From contig NZ_BPQS01000014.1 in assembly GCF_022179385.1 (NCBI RefSeq), positions 1 to 64,000 on the forward strand: DNA of 64,000 bases, given 5' to 3'. The stretch's first letter is position 1. The number at the start of each line of letters is the position of its first letter. Positions 48,016 to 56,432 of the stretch are shown here, piece by piece. Made by a program: the position numbers and the translations under genes. The notes beneath the pieces were generated by a model. The model had not been told where the DNA came from and made no database searches. It saw only the letters and a list, made by a program, of their open reading frames with translations. The DNA comes from Methylobacterium longum (GTDB lineage Bacteria; Pseudomonadota; Alphaproteobacteria; Rhizobiales; Beijerinckiaceae).

Positions 48016-48951
48016 TCAGTTCAGGACGACGACCTTGCTGCCGACGTTGACGCGGCTGAACAGGTCGATGGCGTCCTGGTTGATCATCCGGATGCAGCCG
48101 GAGGAAACGCTCTTGCCGATGGAGAACGGCTCGAGCGTGCCATGAATGCGGAACAGCGTGTCCTTGTTGCCCTGCCAGAGGTACATGGCCCGTGCCCCGA
48201 GCGGATTGCGCAGGCCGCCCGCGACGCCCAGGCCGCTCTGAAGCTTGTCGACCTCGCCGGCGAGCTTCGGGCTGCGCGCGATCATCTCCTTGGGGGGGTA
48301 CCAGTCCGGCCAGGCCTGCTTGGAATTGACCGTGGCGCTGCCGGACCACGAGAAGCCCTGCTTGCCCACGCCGACACCGTAGCGCCGGGCCCGGCCGTTC
48401 TCCTCGACCAGCGTCAGCTGGTGCGCCCGCGGGTCGACGATGATCGTGCCCGGCTCGTAGGGCCCGCGGTAAGCGATCTCCTGCCGGAGGTAGGCGGGGT
48501 TCATCTTCTTATAATTGAAGGCCTGGACCGGGAACACGTCGTCGGCGATCGGCCCATAGGCCTTGGCGTAGTCGATCGGCTCGTTGTCGGGTGCGCGAAG
48601 CACCGCCTTGGCCTTGGCGGCCTCAAGCGGTGACAATCCCTGGGCGCCCGGTGCCGCGCCTGGACGGGCCGGCTCCGACAGGGGAGCGTCCAGACCCGCG
48701 GCCGGCGGGGGGGCGGCCGGGGGCGCGCCCGGGGTCGGGCGGACGAAGTCGGTGCGCCCCGTGTAGGGCAGGTAACGATCGCCGCGCCGGACGTAATACG
48801 CGCCGTTCTGATCCCGGTAGAGCTGTCCGTCGTCGCCGAACCCGTCGATCCCGGATTCTCCGACCGGTCCACGGCCCTGGGCCTCGGCGGTCGAGGCGAG
48901 GGCGAGAACGGCGAAGCCGGCCAGGAGAAGGCGGCGGATTGGAACGGACAT
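48016..48951 (-). CDS. L,D-transpeptidase (YkuD domain, SSGC variant)
   Basis: A 311-residue periplasmic enzyme with signal peptide (cut after STAEAQ), a linker rich in Pro/Ala (residues 85-115) and a C-terminal YkuD domain: PYEPGTIIVDPRAHQLTLVE, the conserved WPDWYPPKEM, NPLGARAMYLW, FRIHGTLEP and the active site SVSSGCIRM. The usual SHGC histidine before Gly-Cys is Ser here, a variant common in alphaproteobacterial YbiS-like enzymes; the catalytic cysteine is present. The ATG at 48949-48951 fits the signal peptide. It is the second transpeptidase in the window. Confidence 0.92.
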   Translation of the reverse strand: MSVPIRRLLLAGFAVLALASTAEAQGRGPVGESGIDGFGDDGQLYRDQNGAYYVRRGDRYLPYTGRTDFVRPTPGAPPAAPPPAAGLDAPLSEPARPGAAPGAQGLSPLEAAKAKAVLRAPDNEPIDYAKAYGPIADDVFPVQAFNYKKMNPAYLRQEIAYRGPYEPGTIIVDPRAHQLTLVEENGRARRYGVGVGKQGFSWSGSATVNSKQAWPDWYPPKEMIARSPKLAGEVDKLQSGLGVAGGLRNPLGARAMYLWQGNKDTLFRIHGTLEPFSIGKSVSSGCIRMINQDAIDLFSRVNVGSKVVVLN

Positions 48952-49419
48952 CGTACGGATTTCCCTGGATGGCGACACCGGCTTCTGCGACGGCGCGCGA
49001 TCGAGCCGGCACGCACGAAGTCGTGGGGCAGCTCAATCCGCGGCTTAGCAAATATCGCGCATCGCCGCCAAGTTGCAGGAGGGACTATCGGGGCGTTCGC
49101 CGGGACTCTCGATCGCTTTCTCCCCATGGGTGTTGCTGCTGCGCCTCAATGGTCTGAGGCCCGCTGCGCGGTGCGCCGCCCGTTTGCTCGGCAACGCCTG
49201 CCCGGATTGCGGGCACCGGCTGATCCGGCGCCGGCCAGACGCCGCGTCGCCGCGGTGCCGGCTCCGCAGACCGGAAGCTTGGCACGCTTGCTGCAATGAC
49301 GGAGGGGCCGCGCCTGATGCGGCCGGGAGCAACGACGCTCCAACAGCGGACGGTGTGAGTCCGGTTCCCCGGCATGAGCGACCGCGTGACGGTTCGCCCA
49401 CTCAAGACGAGCACCAGCT
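48952..49419. other. Intergenic ldt/narK, no gene; holds a sigma-54 promoter
   Basis: Divergent 468-bp region. Short frames on both strands lack start signals or family resemblance. The one clear element is the -24/-12 promoter at 49279-49296 (listed separately), leaving an mRNA leader of about 113 nt before narK. No canonical NtrC site (TGCACC-N5-GGTGCA type) was recognised upstream. Confidence 0.5.
49279..49296 (+). promoter_or_regulatory. Predicted sigma-54 (RpoN) promoter of narK
   Basis: TTGGCACG-CTTG-CTGCAA matches the consensus YTGGCACG-N4-TTGCW at all but one position; the diagnostic GG (49281-49282) and GC (49293-49294) are exactly 12 bp apart. Predicted start near 49306. It fits nitrogen-controlled expression of a nitrate/nitrite transporter. 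Confidence 0.75.
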
Positions 49420-50670
49420 ATGGCCAGCTTCAAGACAGTGATGAAGTCGGGTCACCCCCCGACGCTGTTCGCGGCGTTCCTCTACTTCGATTTCTGCTTC
49501 GCCATCTGGGTCCTGAACGGGGCCATGGGTCCGTTCATCACCGAGACCTACAAGCTCACGCCGGCCCAGACCGGCTTCATGATCTCGCTGCCGATCCTGG
49601 CCGGCGCGCTGATGCGCTTCCCGCTCGGAATTTTGGCCCAGTATATCGGCCGCAAGAACGCCGCGATCACTGAGATGGGCGTGATCATGCTGGCGATGGC
49701 CTACGGCTACCTGTTCGTCTCCTCGTACAACGACGTGCTCGCCATGGGCGTGCTGCTCGGCATCGCCGGCGCGTCCTTCGGCGTGGCGCTGTCGCTCGGC
49801 TCGGGCTGGTATCCGCCCGAGCACAAGGGGCTGGCCATGGGCATCGCGGGGGCCGGGAATTCCGGTACCGTGCTGGCGGTGCTGTTCGCTCCGCCGCTGG
49901 CCCAGGCCTACGGCTGGCAGACCACCTACGCCTTCGCGGGCGTCGTGATGCTGCTGCCGCTCGTCGTCATGATCGTCCTGGCGAAGGAACCGCCGGATGC
50001 CGAGCACCAGTCGTTCAAGGAGCACGTCTCCTGCCTGTTCACGAAGGACGGCTGGGCCTTCTCGCTGATCTACGTCATCACCTTCGGCGGCTTCGTCGGC
50101 CTCTCCAACTTCCTTCCGACCTTCTTCTACGAGCAGTTCGCCGTGACGAAGGTCGAAGCCGGGCGCCTGACCATGCTGGCGGCCTTCATGGGGTCGGGCA
50201 TCCGGATCGTCGGCGGCTACTTCGCCGACCGGATGGGCGGCATCGCGGTCCTGTCGGTCGTGCTGCTCGCGGCGATCGCCACGTTCCTGTCGCTGACCGC
50301 GACCCCGTCCCTCGCCCTCACGACGCTCCTGTTCATGCTGTGCTTCGCGGCTCTCGGGGCGGGCAACGGCGCGCTGTTCCAGCTCGTCCCCCTGCGCTGG
50401 CCCAACAACACGGCGGTGGCCGGCTCGATGATCGGCGAGGTCGGTGCCCTCGGCGGCGCGATCCTGCCGAACGTCATGGGCCTGTCCAAGCAATATACCG
50501 GATCGTTCTCGTACGGCTTCATCGGCTACGCGGCCTTCGCGGCGATCGTGCTCGGCTGCCTGGCGCTGTGGCAGCGCAAGTGGGTCGGAAGCTGGGTCGG
50601 TCCGCGCGGCAAGGCGCTCGGCACCGCGGCCGAGGCGGAGCAGGGCCAGCTTCGCCCCGCCACAGCCTGA
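49420..50670 (+). CDS. narK: NarK-family nitrate/nitrite MFS transporter
   Basis: A 416-residue inner-membrane protein with 12 predicted helices. The NarK/NNP family is indicated by GIAGASFGVALSLGSGWYPP, AMGIAGAGNSGTV, FGGFVGLSNFLPTFFYEQF and GAGNGALFQLVPLRWP, the Gly/Asn-rich nitrate signatures of helices 5 and 11. It imports nitrate or exchanges nitrate for nitrite. No assimilatory reductase gene is next to it in the window. It is preceded by a sigma-54 promoter and followed by a strong terminator, so it appears to be a single-gene unit. The ribosome binding site is weak; an alternative ATG lies 21 bp downstream. Confidence 0.85.
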   Translation: MASFKTVMKSGHPPTLFAAFLYFDFCFAIWVLNGAMGPFITETYKLTPAQTGFMISLPILAGALMRFPLGILAQYIGRKNAAITEMGVIMLAMAYGYLFVSSYNDVLAMGVLLGIAGASFGVALSLGSGWYPPEHKGLAMGIAGAGNSGTVLAVLFAPPLAQAYGWQTTYAFAGVVMLLPLVVMIVLAKEPPDAEHQSFKEHVSCLFTKDGWAFSLIYVITFGGFVGLSNFLPTFFYEQFAVTKVEAGRLTMLAAFMGSGIRIVGGYFADRMGGIAVLSVVLLAAIATFLSLTATPSLALTTLLFMLCFAALGAGNGALFQLVPLRWPNNTAVAGSMIGEVGALGGAILPNVMGLSKQYTGSFSYGFIGYAAFAAIVLGCLALWQRKWVGSWVGPRGKALGTAAEAEQGQLRPATA

Positions 50671-50704
50671 GCGGATCGCGTCCCGCCGCTAGAGGAGCAC
50701 CTGG

Positions 50705-50729
50705 AACGGGGACCCTCGCGGTCCCCGTT
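50705..50729 (+). terminator. Strong terminator hairpin after narK
   Basis: AACGGGGACC (50705-50714) pairs perfectly with GGTCCCCGTT (50720-50729), loop CTCGC, 34 bp after the narK stop, followed by TTCCC. Confidence 0.75.
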
Positions 50730-50888
50730 TCCCGTTGCGGTGCCCGACCAATTCGCGCGTCGCGGTCAGTTCAACGGTTGCCTTCTGCCTCGCGACGCGT
50801 TTGAATAATGCATTACGAGAGAGCGCCCGACCGCGTGGTCGAGGCGCCGGGCGACCCTGCGCGGTGCCCACCCTGGGAGGAACGGTCG

Positions 50889-52181
50889 ATGTCGAAGCGC
50901 TTCAGCGCCACGAACGGCGTGCTCGGCCTGCTCTGCGTGATGTACTTCATCACCTACCTGGACCGGGTGAACATTGCGACGGCCGGCGCGGAGATCATGC
51001 GCGAGTTCGGCATGTCGAAGACCGATTTCGGCCTGATCCTGTCGGCCTTCGCGTACCCTTACGCGATCTTCCAGGTGATCGGCGGCTCCGTCGGCGACAA
51101 GTTCGGCGCGCGGCGGACGCTGCTCGCCTGCGGCGTGATCTGGGCGACGGCCACGATCCTGACCGGCATGGTCGGCGGCCTCGTGAGCCTGTTCATGGCC
51201 CGCGTGCTCCTGGGCTTCGGCGAGGGCGCGACTTTCCCGACGGCCACCCGGGCCATGCAGAACTGGACGGCGCCCGGTCGGCGCGGCTTCGCACAGGGGA
51301 TCACCCACGCCTTCGCGCGGCTGGGCAACGCGGTGGCGCCGCCGATCGTCGCCTTCCTGATCTATCATTTCGGCTGGCGCACCAGCTTCGTGATCCTCGG
51401 CGCCGTCAGCTTCTTCTGGGTGGTGGCCTGGTGGCTCTACTTCCGTGACGACCCGTCCGACCATCCGGCGATCACCCGCGCCGAACTCGAGACGCTGCCG
51501 GAGCCCCGCAAGGTCGGCGCGAAGCAGAGCGTGCCGTGGGGCGCCCTGACCAAGCGGATGCTGCCGGTGAGCATCACCTACTTCTGCTACGGCTGGACGC
51601 TGTGGCTGTTCCTCGGGTGGCTGCCCAGCTTCTTCAAGGAGAACTACAGCCTCGATCTGAAGAACTCGGCCCTGTTCGCCTCCGGCGTCTTCTTCGCCGG
51701 CGTGGTGGGCGACACGGTTGGCGGCTTGATGAGCGACTCCATCCTGCACCGGACCGGCAACGTGAAGCTCGCCCGCCTGTCGGTGATCGTCGTCGGCTTC
51801 CTGGGCGCGGCAGCCAGCCTCGCGGGCGTGTTCATGACCCGCGACCTGACCCTGGTGGCGCTGCTCCTGTCCTCCGGCTTCTTCTTCGCCGAGCTGGTGA
51901 TCGGGCCGATCTGGTCCGTGCCCATGGACATCGCGCCGAAATATGCCGGCACCGCCAGCGGCCTGATGAACACCGGCTCGGCCCTCGCGGCGATCGTCTC
52001 GCCGATCGTCTTCGGCGTCATCGTCGACCTGACGGGGAGCTGGACGCTGCCGTTCGTCGGTTCCATCGGCCTGTGCCTGCTCGGGGCCGGGCTCGCCTTC
52101 ACGATGCATCCCGAGCGGGAGTTCGTGGATCCCGTCACGCCGCCGGTCGGTCCCGCAGCCACCGTCCCGGCCGGGGAGTAG
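50889..52181 (+). CDS. ACS-family MFS transporter (organic anion symporter)
   Basis: A 430-residue, 12-helix transporter. ITYLDRVNIATAGAEIM in the first helix, GDKFGARRTLL in loop 2-3 and RVLLGFGEGATFPTATRAMQNW in helix 4 are typical of the anion:cation symporter family (hexuronate, glucarate, phthalate, tartrate carriers). The substrate is open. GGGAGG lies 8 bp before the ATG at 50889; the frame opens 81 bp earlier. It is followed at 5 bp by a CoA-transferase and then an enoyl-CoA hydratase, so the cargo is probably an organic acid activated to a CoA thioester. Confidence 0.88.
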   Translation: MSKRFSATNGVLGLLCVMYFITYLDRVNIATAGAEIMREFGMSKTDFGLILSAFAYPYAIFQVIGGSVGDKFGARRTLLACGVIWATATILTGMVGGLVSLFMARVLLGFGEGATFPTATRAMQNWTAPGRRGFAQGITHAFARLGNAVAPPIVAFLIYHFGWRTSFVILGAVSFFWVVAWWLYFRDDPSDHPAITRAELETLPEPRKVGAKQSVPWGALTKRMLPVSITYFCYGWTLWLFLGWLPSFFKENYSLDLKNSALFASGVFFAGVVGDTVGGLMSDSILHRTGNVKLARLSVIVVGFLGAAASLAGVFMTRDLTLVALLLSSGFFFAELVIGPIWSVPMDIAPKYAGTASGLMNTGSALAAIVSPIVFGVIVDLTGSWTLPFVGSIGLCLLGAGLAFTMHPEREFVDPVTPPVGPAATVPAGE

Positions 52182-52186
52182 GCGCC

Positions 52187-53407
52187 ATGGCGGGGGCGAC
52201 GAAGCGGTCCGGTCCGCTCGCGGGGATGCGGGTGATCGAACTCGCCCACATCATGGCCGGCCCGGTCTGCGGGCTGATGCTCGCCGACATGGGCGCGGAG
52301 GTCATCAAGGTTGAGAAGATGGACGGCGACGACACCCGTCGTACGGTTCCGCCCGCCCTGGAGGGTGAGAGCGCCGCTTACATGATGATGAACCGCGGCA
52401 AGCGCGGGATCAGTCTCGACCTGAAGGATCCGGACGGCGTGGCCGTGCTGCGGCGCCTGCTCGGCGGGGCCGATGCGCTGATCGAGAATTACCGGGGCGG
52501 CACAATGGAGCGCCTCGGGATCGGCTACGAGACCCTGCGCCAGGAGTTCCCGGAACTCGTGTACTGCTCGCTGTCGGGCTTCGGCCGCACCGGGCCCTAC
52601 GCTGATCGCGCCGGTTTCGATCTCGTCGCGCAGGGCATGAGCGGGCTCATGTCGGTGACCGGGGAGGGGCCCGGCCGGCCGCCGATGAAGTGCGGACCGC
52701 CCGTGACCGACATCACCGCCGGCATCCTGGCGGCCATGGGCATCCTGGCGGCCTACGCGAACCGGCTCCGGACGGGACAGGGCCAGGCCGTCGACACCTC
52801 GCTGTTCGAGGCGGGGATCACCCACACCTACTGGCAGTCGGCCATCGCCATGGCGACCGGGATCGCGCCCGGGCCGATGGGCTCGGCCCACCCGCTCAAC
52901 GCGCCCTACGAGGCGGTCGAGACCGCCGATGGCTGGATCACCATCGGGGCGGCCAACCAGACCAACTGGCTGCGGCTCCTGAAGGCGATCGGCGCCGAGG
53001 CGCTCGGTGAGGATCCCCGGTTCGCGCTGAACCGGGACCGGATGGCCAACCGGCACGAACTCGCCGCGACCCTCGCCCCGGTCTTCCGCGCCCACGGTTC
53101 GGCGGAGTGGCTGGCGCGCCTGGAGGCCGGCGGTGTGCCGGCCGGCCCGGTGCTCGACGTCAACGCCATGCACCGGGATCCGCAGACGCTGGCCCGCGAG
53201 ATGGTGGTCGAGGTCGATCATCCCCGCGTCGGCCGGATGAAGACGCTGGGGCTGCCTGTGAAATTCTCCGCCACGCCCGGTCGCGTGCACGGGCCTGCCC
53301 CGTTGCTCGGCGAGCATTCCCGGGCGATCCTCGCGGAGGCCGGTTACGCGGCCGCCGAGATCGACGGCCTGATCGCACGGGGTGTGGTCCGCGAGACCGT
53401 CGCCTGA
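52187..53407 (+). CDS. CaiB/BaiF-family (class III) CoA-transferase
   Basis: A 406-residue enzyme that moves CoA between carboxylic acids. Family landmarks are GMRVIELAHIMAGPVCGLML, MGAEVIKVEKMDGDDTR, KRGISLDLKDPDG, ALIENYRGGTMERLG and GFGRTGPYADRAGFDL, which carries the catalytic aspartate of class III transferases in the GRTGPYADRAG region. The ribosome binding site overlaps the stop of the preceding symporter gene (5 bp spacing), indicating an operon. Substrate unknown. Confidence 0.92.
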   Translation: MAGATKRSGPLAGMRVIELAHIMAGPVCGLMLADMGAEVIKVEKMDGDDTRRTVPPALEGESAAYMMMNRGKRGISLDLKDPDGVAVLRRLLGGADALIENYRGGTMERLGIGYETLRQEFPELVYCSLSGFGRTGPYADRAGFDLVAQGMSGLMSVTGEGPGRPPMKCGPPVTDITAGILAAMGILAAYANRLRTGQGQAVDTSLFEAGITHTYWQSAIAMATGIAPGPMGSAHPLNAPYEAVETADGWITIGAANQTNWLRLLKAIGAEALGEDPRFALNRDRMANRHELAATLAPVFRAHGSAEWLARLEAGGVPAGPVLDVNAMHRDPQTLAREMVVEVDHPRVGRMKTLGLPVKFSATPGRVHGPAPLLGEHSRAILAEAGYAAAEIDGLIARGVVRETVA

Positions 53408-53430
53408 CCCCGCCGAACGGAGACCGTGCC

Positions 53431-54243
53431 ATGCAAGCCGCGCCCGCGACAGACGAGCTGCTGTTCACGACGGACGAAGCCGGCATCGCCCGGATCGTCC
53501 TCAACCGGCCCCAGGCCCGCAACGCGATGACCTTCGCGATGTATCAGGGCCTGATCACCTGCTGCGAAGCGATCACCGACGACCCGGCCGTGAAGGCGCT
53601 GATCATCACGGGTGCCGGCGACAAGGCCTTCGCGGCCGGAACCGACATCGCCCAGTTCCGCAGCTTCAACACCGCCGAGGACGCGCTGGGCTACGAGCGC
53701 TTCATGGACCGGGTGCTGGGCTCCCTGGAGCGACTCCGGGTGCCAACCATCGCGGCGATCGCGGGCGCCTGCACGGGCGGCGGCGCGGCCATCGCGGCCG
53801 CCTGCGACCTGCGCGTCGCCACCCGCGACGCACGCTTCGGTTTCCCGATCGCGCGGACGCTGGGCAATTGTTTGAGCCAGGGCAACCTCAAGCGGCTGTC
53901 CGACCTCATAGGCCCGGCCCGGGTCAAGGACATCATCTTCACCGCGCGGCTCGTCGGAGCCGAGGAGGCCCTGTCGATCGGGCTGATCGGCGAGGTCGTC
54001 GAAGATCGCGCCGCGCTTACCGAGCGGGTCGATGCGCTGGCGCAGCTCCTGGCCGGGCACGCGCCGCTCACCATGCAGGCCACCAAGGAGGGGCTGCGGC
54101 GCCTCGCCGAGGAGGAGGCGCCGGAAGAGGGCGCGTCGCATCCGGGCGATGACCTCATCCTGATGTGCTACATGAGCCAGGACTTCCGCGAGGGGATGGA
54201 GGCGTTCCTCGGTAAGCGCCCGCCCAATTGGACCGGGCGCTGA
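53431..54243 (+). CDS. Enoyl-CoA hydratase/isomerase family protein
   Basis: A 270-residue crotonase-fold enzyme. The oxyanion-hole segments are DKAFAAGTDIAQF (about 63-75) and AIAGACTGGGAAIAAACDLRVA (two overlapping short motifs, about 108-129). The usual hydratase glutamates are not clearly placed: the position after GNCLSQGN lacks one of the pair, so it may be an isomerase, dehalogenase or hydrolase variant. GGAG lies 8 bp before the ATG. It closes the transporter/CoA-transferase/crotonase set; its stop lies inside a hairpin. Confidence 0.88.
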   Translation: MQAAPATDELLFTTDEAGIARIVLNRPQARNAMTFAMYQGLITCCEAITDDPAVKALIITGAGDKAFAAGTDIAQFRSFNTAEDALGYERFMDRVLGSLERLRVPTIAAIAGACTGGGAAIAAACDLRVATRDARFGFPIARTLGNCLSQGNLKRLSDLIGPARVKDIIFTARLVGAEEALSIGLIGEVVEDRAALTERVDALAQLLAGHAPLTMQATKEGLRRLAEEEAPEEGASHPGDDLILMCYMSQDFREGMEAFLGKRPPNWTGR

Positions 54244-54261
54244 GCGCAGCGCTCAGCCCGG
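54233..54261. terminator. Hairpin overlapping both stop codons of convergent genes
   Basis: CCGGG(CG)CTGAG pairs with CTCAGCCCGG around loop CGCAGCG (a 10-bp stem with a 2-nt bulge). The stems contain the TGA of the crotonase gene (54241-54243) and the stop of the YbaK-like gene (54253-54255). Confidence 0.6.
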
Positions 54262-54720
54262 TGCCTGACAGACATCGACCCAGGTGGCGCCCGTGAGCGC
54301 GGCCATGCGCTCCGGCGCGATGCGGACGGCGCTGCAGGCGCTGCCCGCGGCCGGAACCACCGCGTCGAACGCCTTGAGCGAGACGTCGCAGTAGATGCGT
54401 AGCGGAGCGGCGAGCCCGAACGGGCAGACACCGCCGACCGGGTGGCCCGTGATCGCCTCGACCGCGTCGAGATCGAGCATCCGGACCTTGCCGCCGAGCA
54501 CTGCCTTCGCCTTCCTGTTGTCGAGGCGGACATCCCCGCGGGTCACCACCAGGACGACCTGATCGCCGACCCGGAGCGAAAGCGTCTTGGCGATCTGCGC
54601 CGGGTCCACGCCGTGGGCGACCGCGGCTTCCGCGACGGTGGCGGTCCGGGTGTCCAGTTCCACGACCGCGATGTCGGGCGACCTCTCGGCGAAGAAGGCC
54701 CGGACCGATGCGAGACTCAT
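54253..54720 (-). CDS. YbaK/EbsC-family aminoacyl-tRNA deacylase
   Basis: A 155-residue protein of the INS/YbaK editing domain family, which hydrolyses misacylated tRNAs in trans (for example Cys-tRNA-Pro or Ala-tRNA-Pro). Landmarks are AQIAKTLSLRVGDQVVLVV with the conserved lysine, KAKAVLGGKVRML, and GHPVGGVCPFGL with the GxxP loop. The ATG at 54718-54720 has AGGATC 7 bp upstream and matches the family; the frame opens 156 bp earlier. The tRNA substrate is not resolved. Confidence 0.9.
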   Translation of the reverse strand: MSLASVRAFFAERSPDIAVVELDTRTATVAEAAVAHGVDPAQIAKTLSLRVGDQVVLVVTRGDVRLDNRKAKAVLGGKVRMLDLDAVEAITGHPVGGVCPFGLAAPLRIYCDVSLKAFDAVVPAAGSACSAVRIAPERMAALTGATWVDVCQAPG

Positions 54721-55079
54721 GAACGATCCTGATACGGCGAATACGATAGCCCGCAGCGAGGCCGGGGTGCGGGTCTTGGCGCGGTGCGCGGCGACCTGGG
54801 CATCCGTTCCCGCGGACGCGACCGTGACGATCGCACGAGGACGCACCTCGCCGCCGCCGGCCGACCAGTCCTTCATCCTACGACGCTTCGAGGACGCTTC
54901 GAGGACGCTTCGCGAGGGACGGAGCGGCTCGCCGATCGCTCCGCGCGATGACGAAGCGGTGATCTCGCCGGCCGGCGCATGGACCTCGCATCATCGCCGC
55001 CAAGGTCGAGGCGCCGCGGAAGGGCGCTCTCTCTCTCCCACGGAGGGCAGAGGGAGATCCGCGGCGGACGCTCGGGATC
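54721..55079. other. Intergenic with 11-bp tandem repeat, no gene seen
   Basis: No supported gene. GACGCTTCGAG is repeated nearly three times at 54882-54913. At about 55028-55058 a CT-rich run (CTCTCTCTCTCCC) and a matching GGGAGA (after AGAG) can form a weak hairpin beyond the dctM stop, a possible terminator of the TRAP operon. Confidence 0.45.
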
Positions 55080-56432
55080 CTACCGCGTCGAGGCCAGCAG
55101 CAGGTCCGGCAGCCACATGGCGATCCCCGGCACGAGGCAGAGGATGAAAATCGCCACCGCCATCAGCAGCACGAAGGGCAGGGTGCCCCAGATGATGTCC
55201 GACAGCGGGATGTCCGGCGCGATGTTCTTGATGACGAAGATGTTGAGGCCGACCGGCGGGTGGATCAGGCCCATCTCCATGGTGATGGTCATCACCACGC
55301 CGAACCAGACGAGGTCGAATCCGGCGGCCTTCAGCGGCGGCAGGATGATCGGCGCGGTCATCAGGATGATCGAGACGGGGGGCAGGAAGAAGCCCAGCAC
55401 GATCACCAGCGCCAGGATCGTCAGCAGAAGCAGCCAGGGCGAGAGCTGCATCGCCACGATCGCCTGCGCGGCCGCCTGCGAGATGTGCAGGTAGCTCATC
55501 ACGTAGGCGTAGAGCAGCGACATGCCGATGATCAGCATCAGCATGGTCGATTCCCGCAGCGTCGCCGTCAGGATCGGGCTGACGTCGCGGAACCGCCACA
55601 CGCCGTAGATGGCGGCGATTAGCCCGAGGGCCAGCAGGCCGCCGAGGCCGGCGGTCTCCGAGGGCGTGGCATAGCCGCCGTAGAGCGCCACCATCACGCC
55701 GGTGAGCAGGACCACGAAGGGCAGGACCCGCGGCAGCGTCGAGAAGCGCTGCGCCATGCTGTACTGGTCATCGGTGAGGATCGGCGAGGTCGGGCCGCCG
55801 TTCTCCAGGATCGCCTTCGCGGTGGCGTATTCGGACCGGAACCGGATCATCGACCAAGTCGCGAACAGACCGACGAGCAGCAGCCCCGGCCCGATCCCCG
55901 CGAGGAACAGGCGCCCGAGCGACTGCTCCGCCGCCACCGCGTAGAGGATCATCGTGATCGAGGGCGGCAGCAGGATGCCCAGCGTACCGCCGGCCGCGAT
56001 GATCCCGGCTGCGAAACCCGGCGAGTAGCCGCGCTTGCGCATTTCCGGGATTCCGGCCGAGCCGATCGCCGAGCAGGTCGCCGGGCTCGATCCGGCCATC
56101 GCGGCGAACAGCGCGCAGGCGAAGACGTTGGCGATGCCGAGCCCGCCGGGGATCCGGTGCATCCAGGCGTGCATGGCCGAGTAGAGGTCTTGGCCCGCCC
56201 GGGACCGCCCGATCGCTGCGCCCTTCAGGATGAACAGCGGGATCGACAGCAGGGTGATGGAGGCCATCTCCTCGTAGACGTTCTGCGCCACCGTATCGAG
56301 CGAGGCGCCGGGCATGAACGCCACCATGAAGGCCAGCGCCACGAAGCCCAGCGCGAACGCGATGGGGATGCCCGAGAGCATCGCGCCGAGGGTCGCGCCC
56401 GCATAGAGGAAGCCGATCGCCGCGGTGCTCAT
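55080..56432 (-). CDS. dctM: TRAP transporter large permease subunit (DctM)
   Basis: A 450-residue integral membrane protein with about 12 helices that forms the translocation channel of a tripartite ATP-independent periplasmic transporter. Landmarks are LSGIPIAFALGFVAL, IPLFILKGAAIGRS, GSSPATCSAIGSAGIPEM, GGTLGILLPPSITMILYA and IHPPVGLNIFVIKN. Its ATG overlaps the dctQ stop (ATGA). Substrate is determined by DctP; family membership alone suggests a carboxylate or sugar acid. Confidence 0.95.
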   Translation of the reverse strand: MSTAAIGFLYAGATLGAMLSGIPIAFALGFVALAFMVAFMPGASLDTVAQNVYEEMASITLLSIPLFILKGAAIGRSRAGQDLYSAMHAWMHRIPGGLGIANVFACALFAAMAGSSPATCSAIGSAGIPEMRKRGYSPGFAAGIIAAGGTLGILLPPSITMILYAVAAEQSLGRLFLAGIGPGLLLVGLFATWSMIRFRSEYATAKAILENGGPTSPILTDDQYSMAQRFSTLPRVLPFVVLLTGVMVALYGGYATPSETAGLGGLLALGLIAAIYGVWRFRDVSPILTATLRESTMLMLIIGMSLLYAYVMSYLHISQAAAQAIVAMQLSPWLLLLTILALVIVLGFFLPPVSIILMTAPIILPPLKAAGFDLVWFGVVMTITMEMGLIHPPVGLNIFVIKNIAPDIPLSDIIWGTLPFVLLMAVAIFILCLVPGIAMWLPDLLLASTR

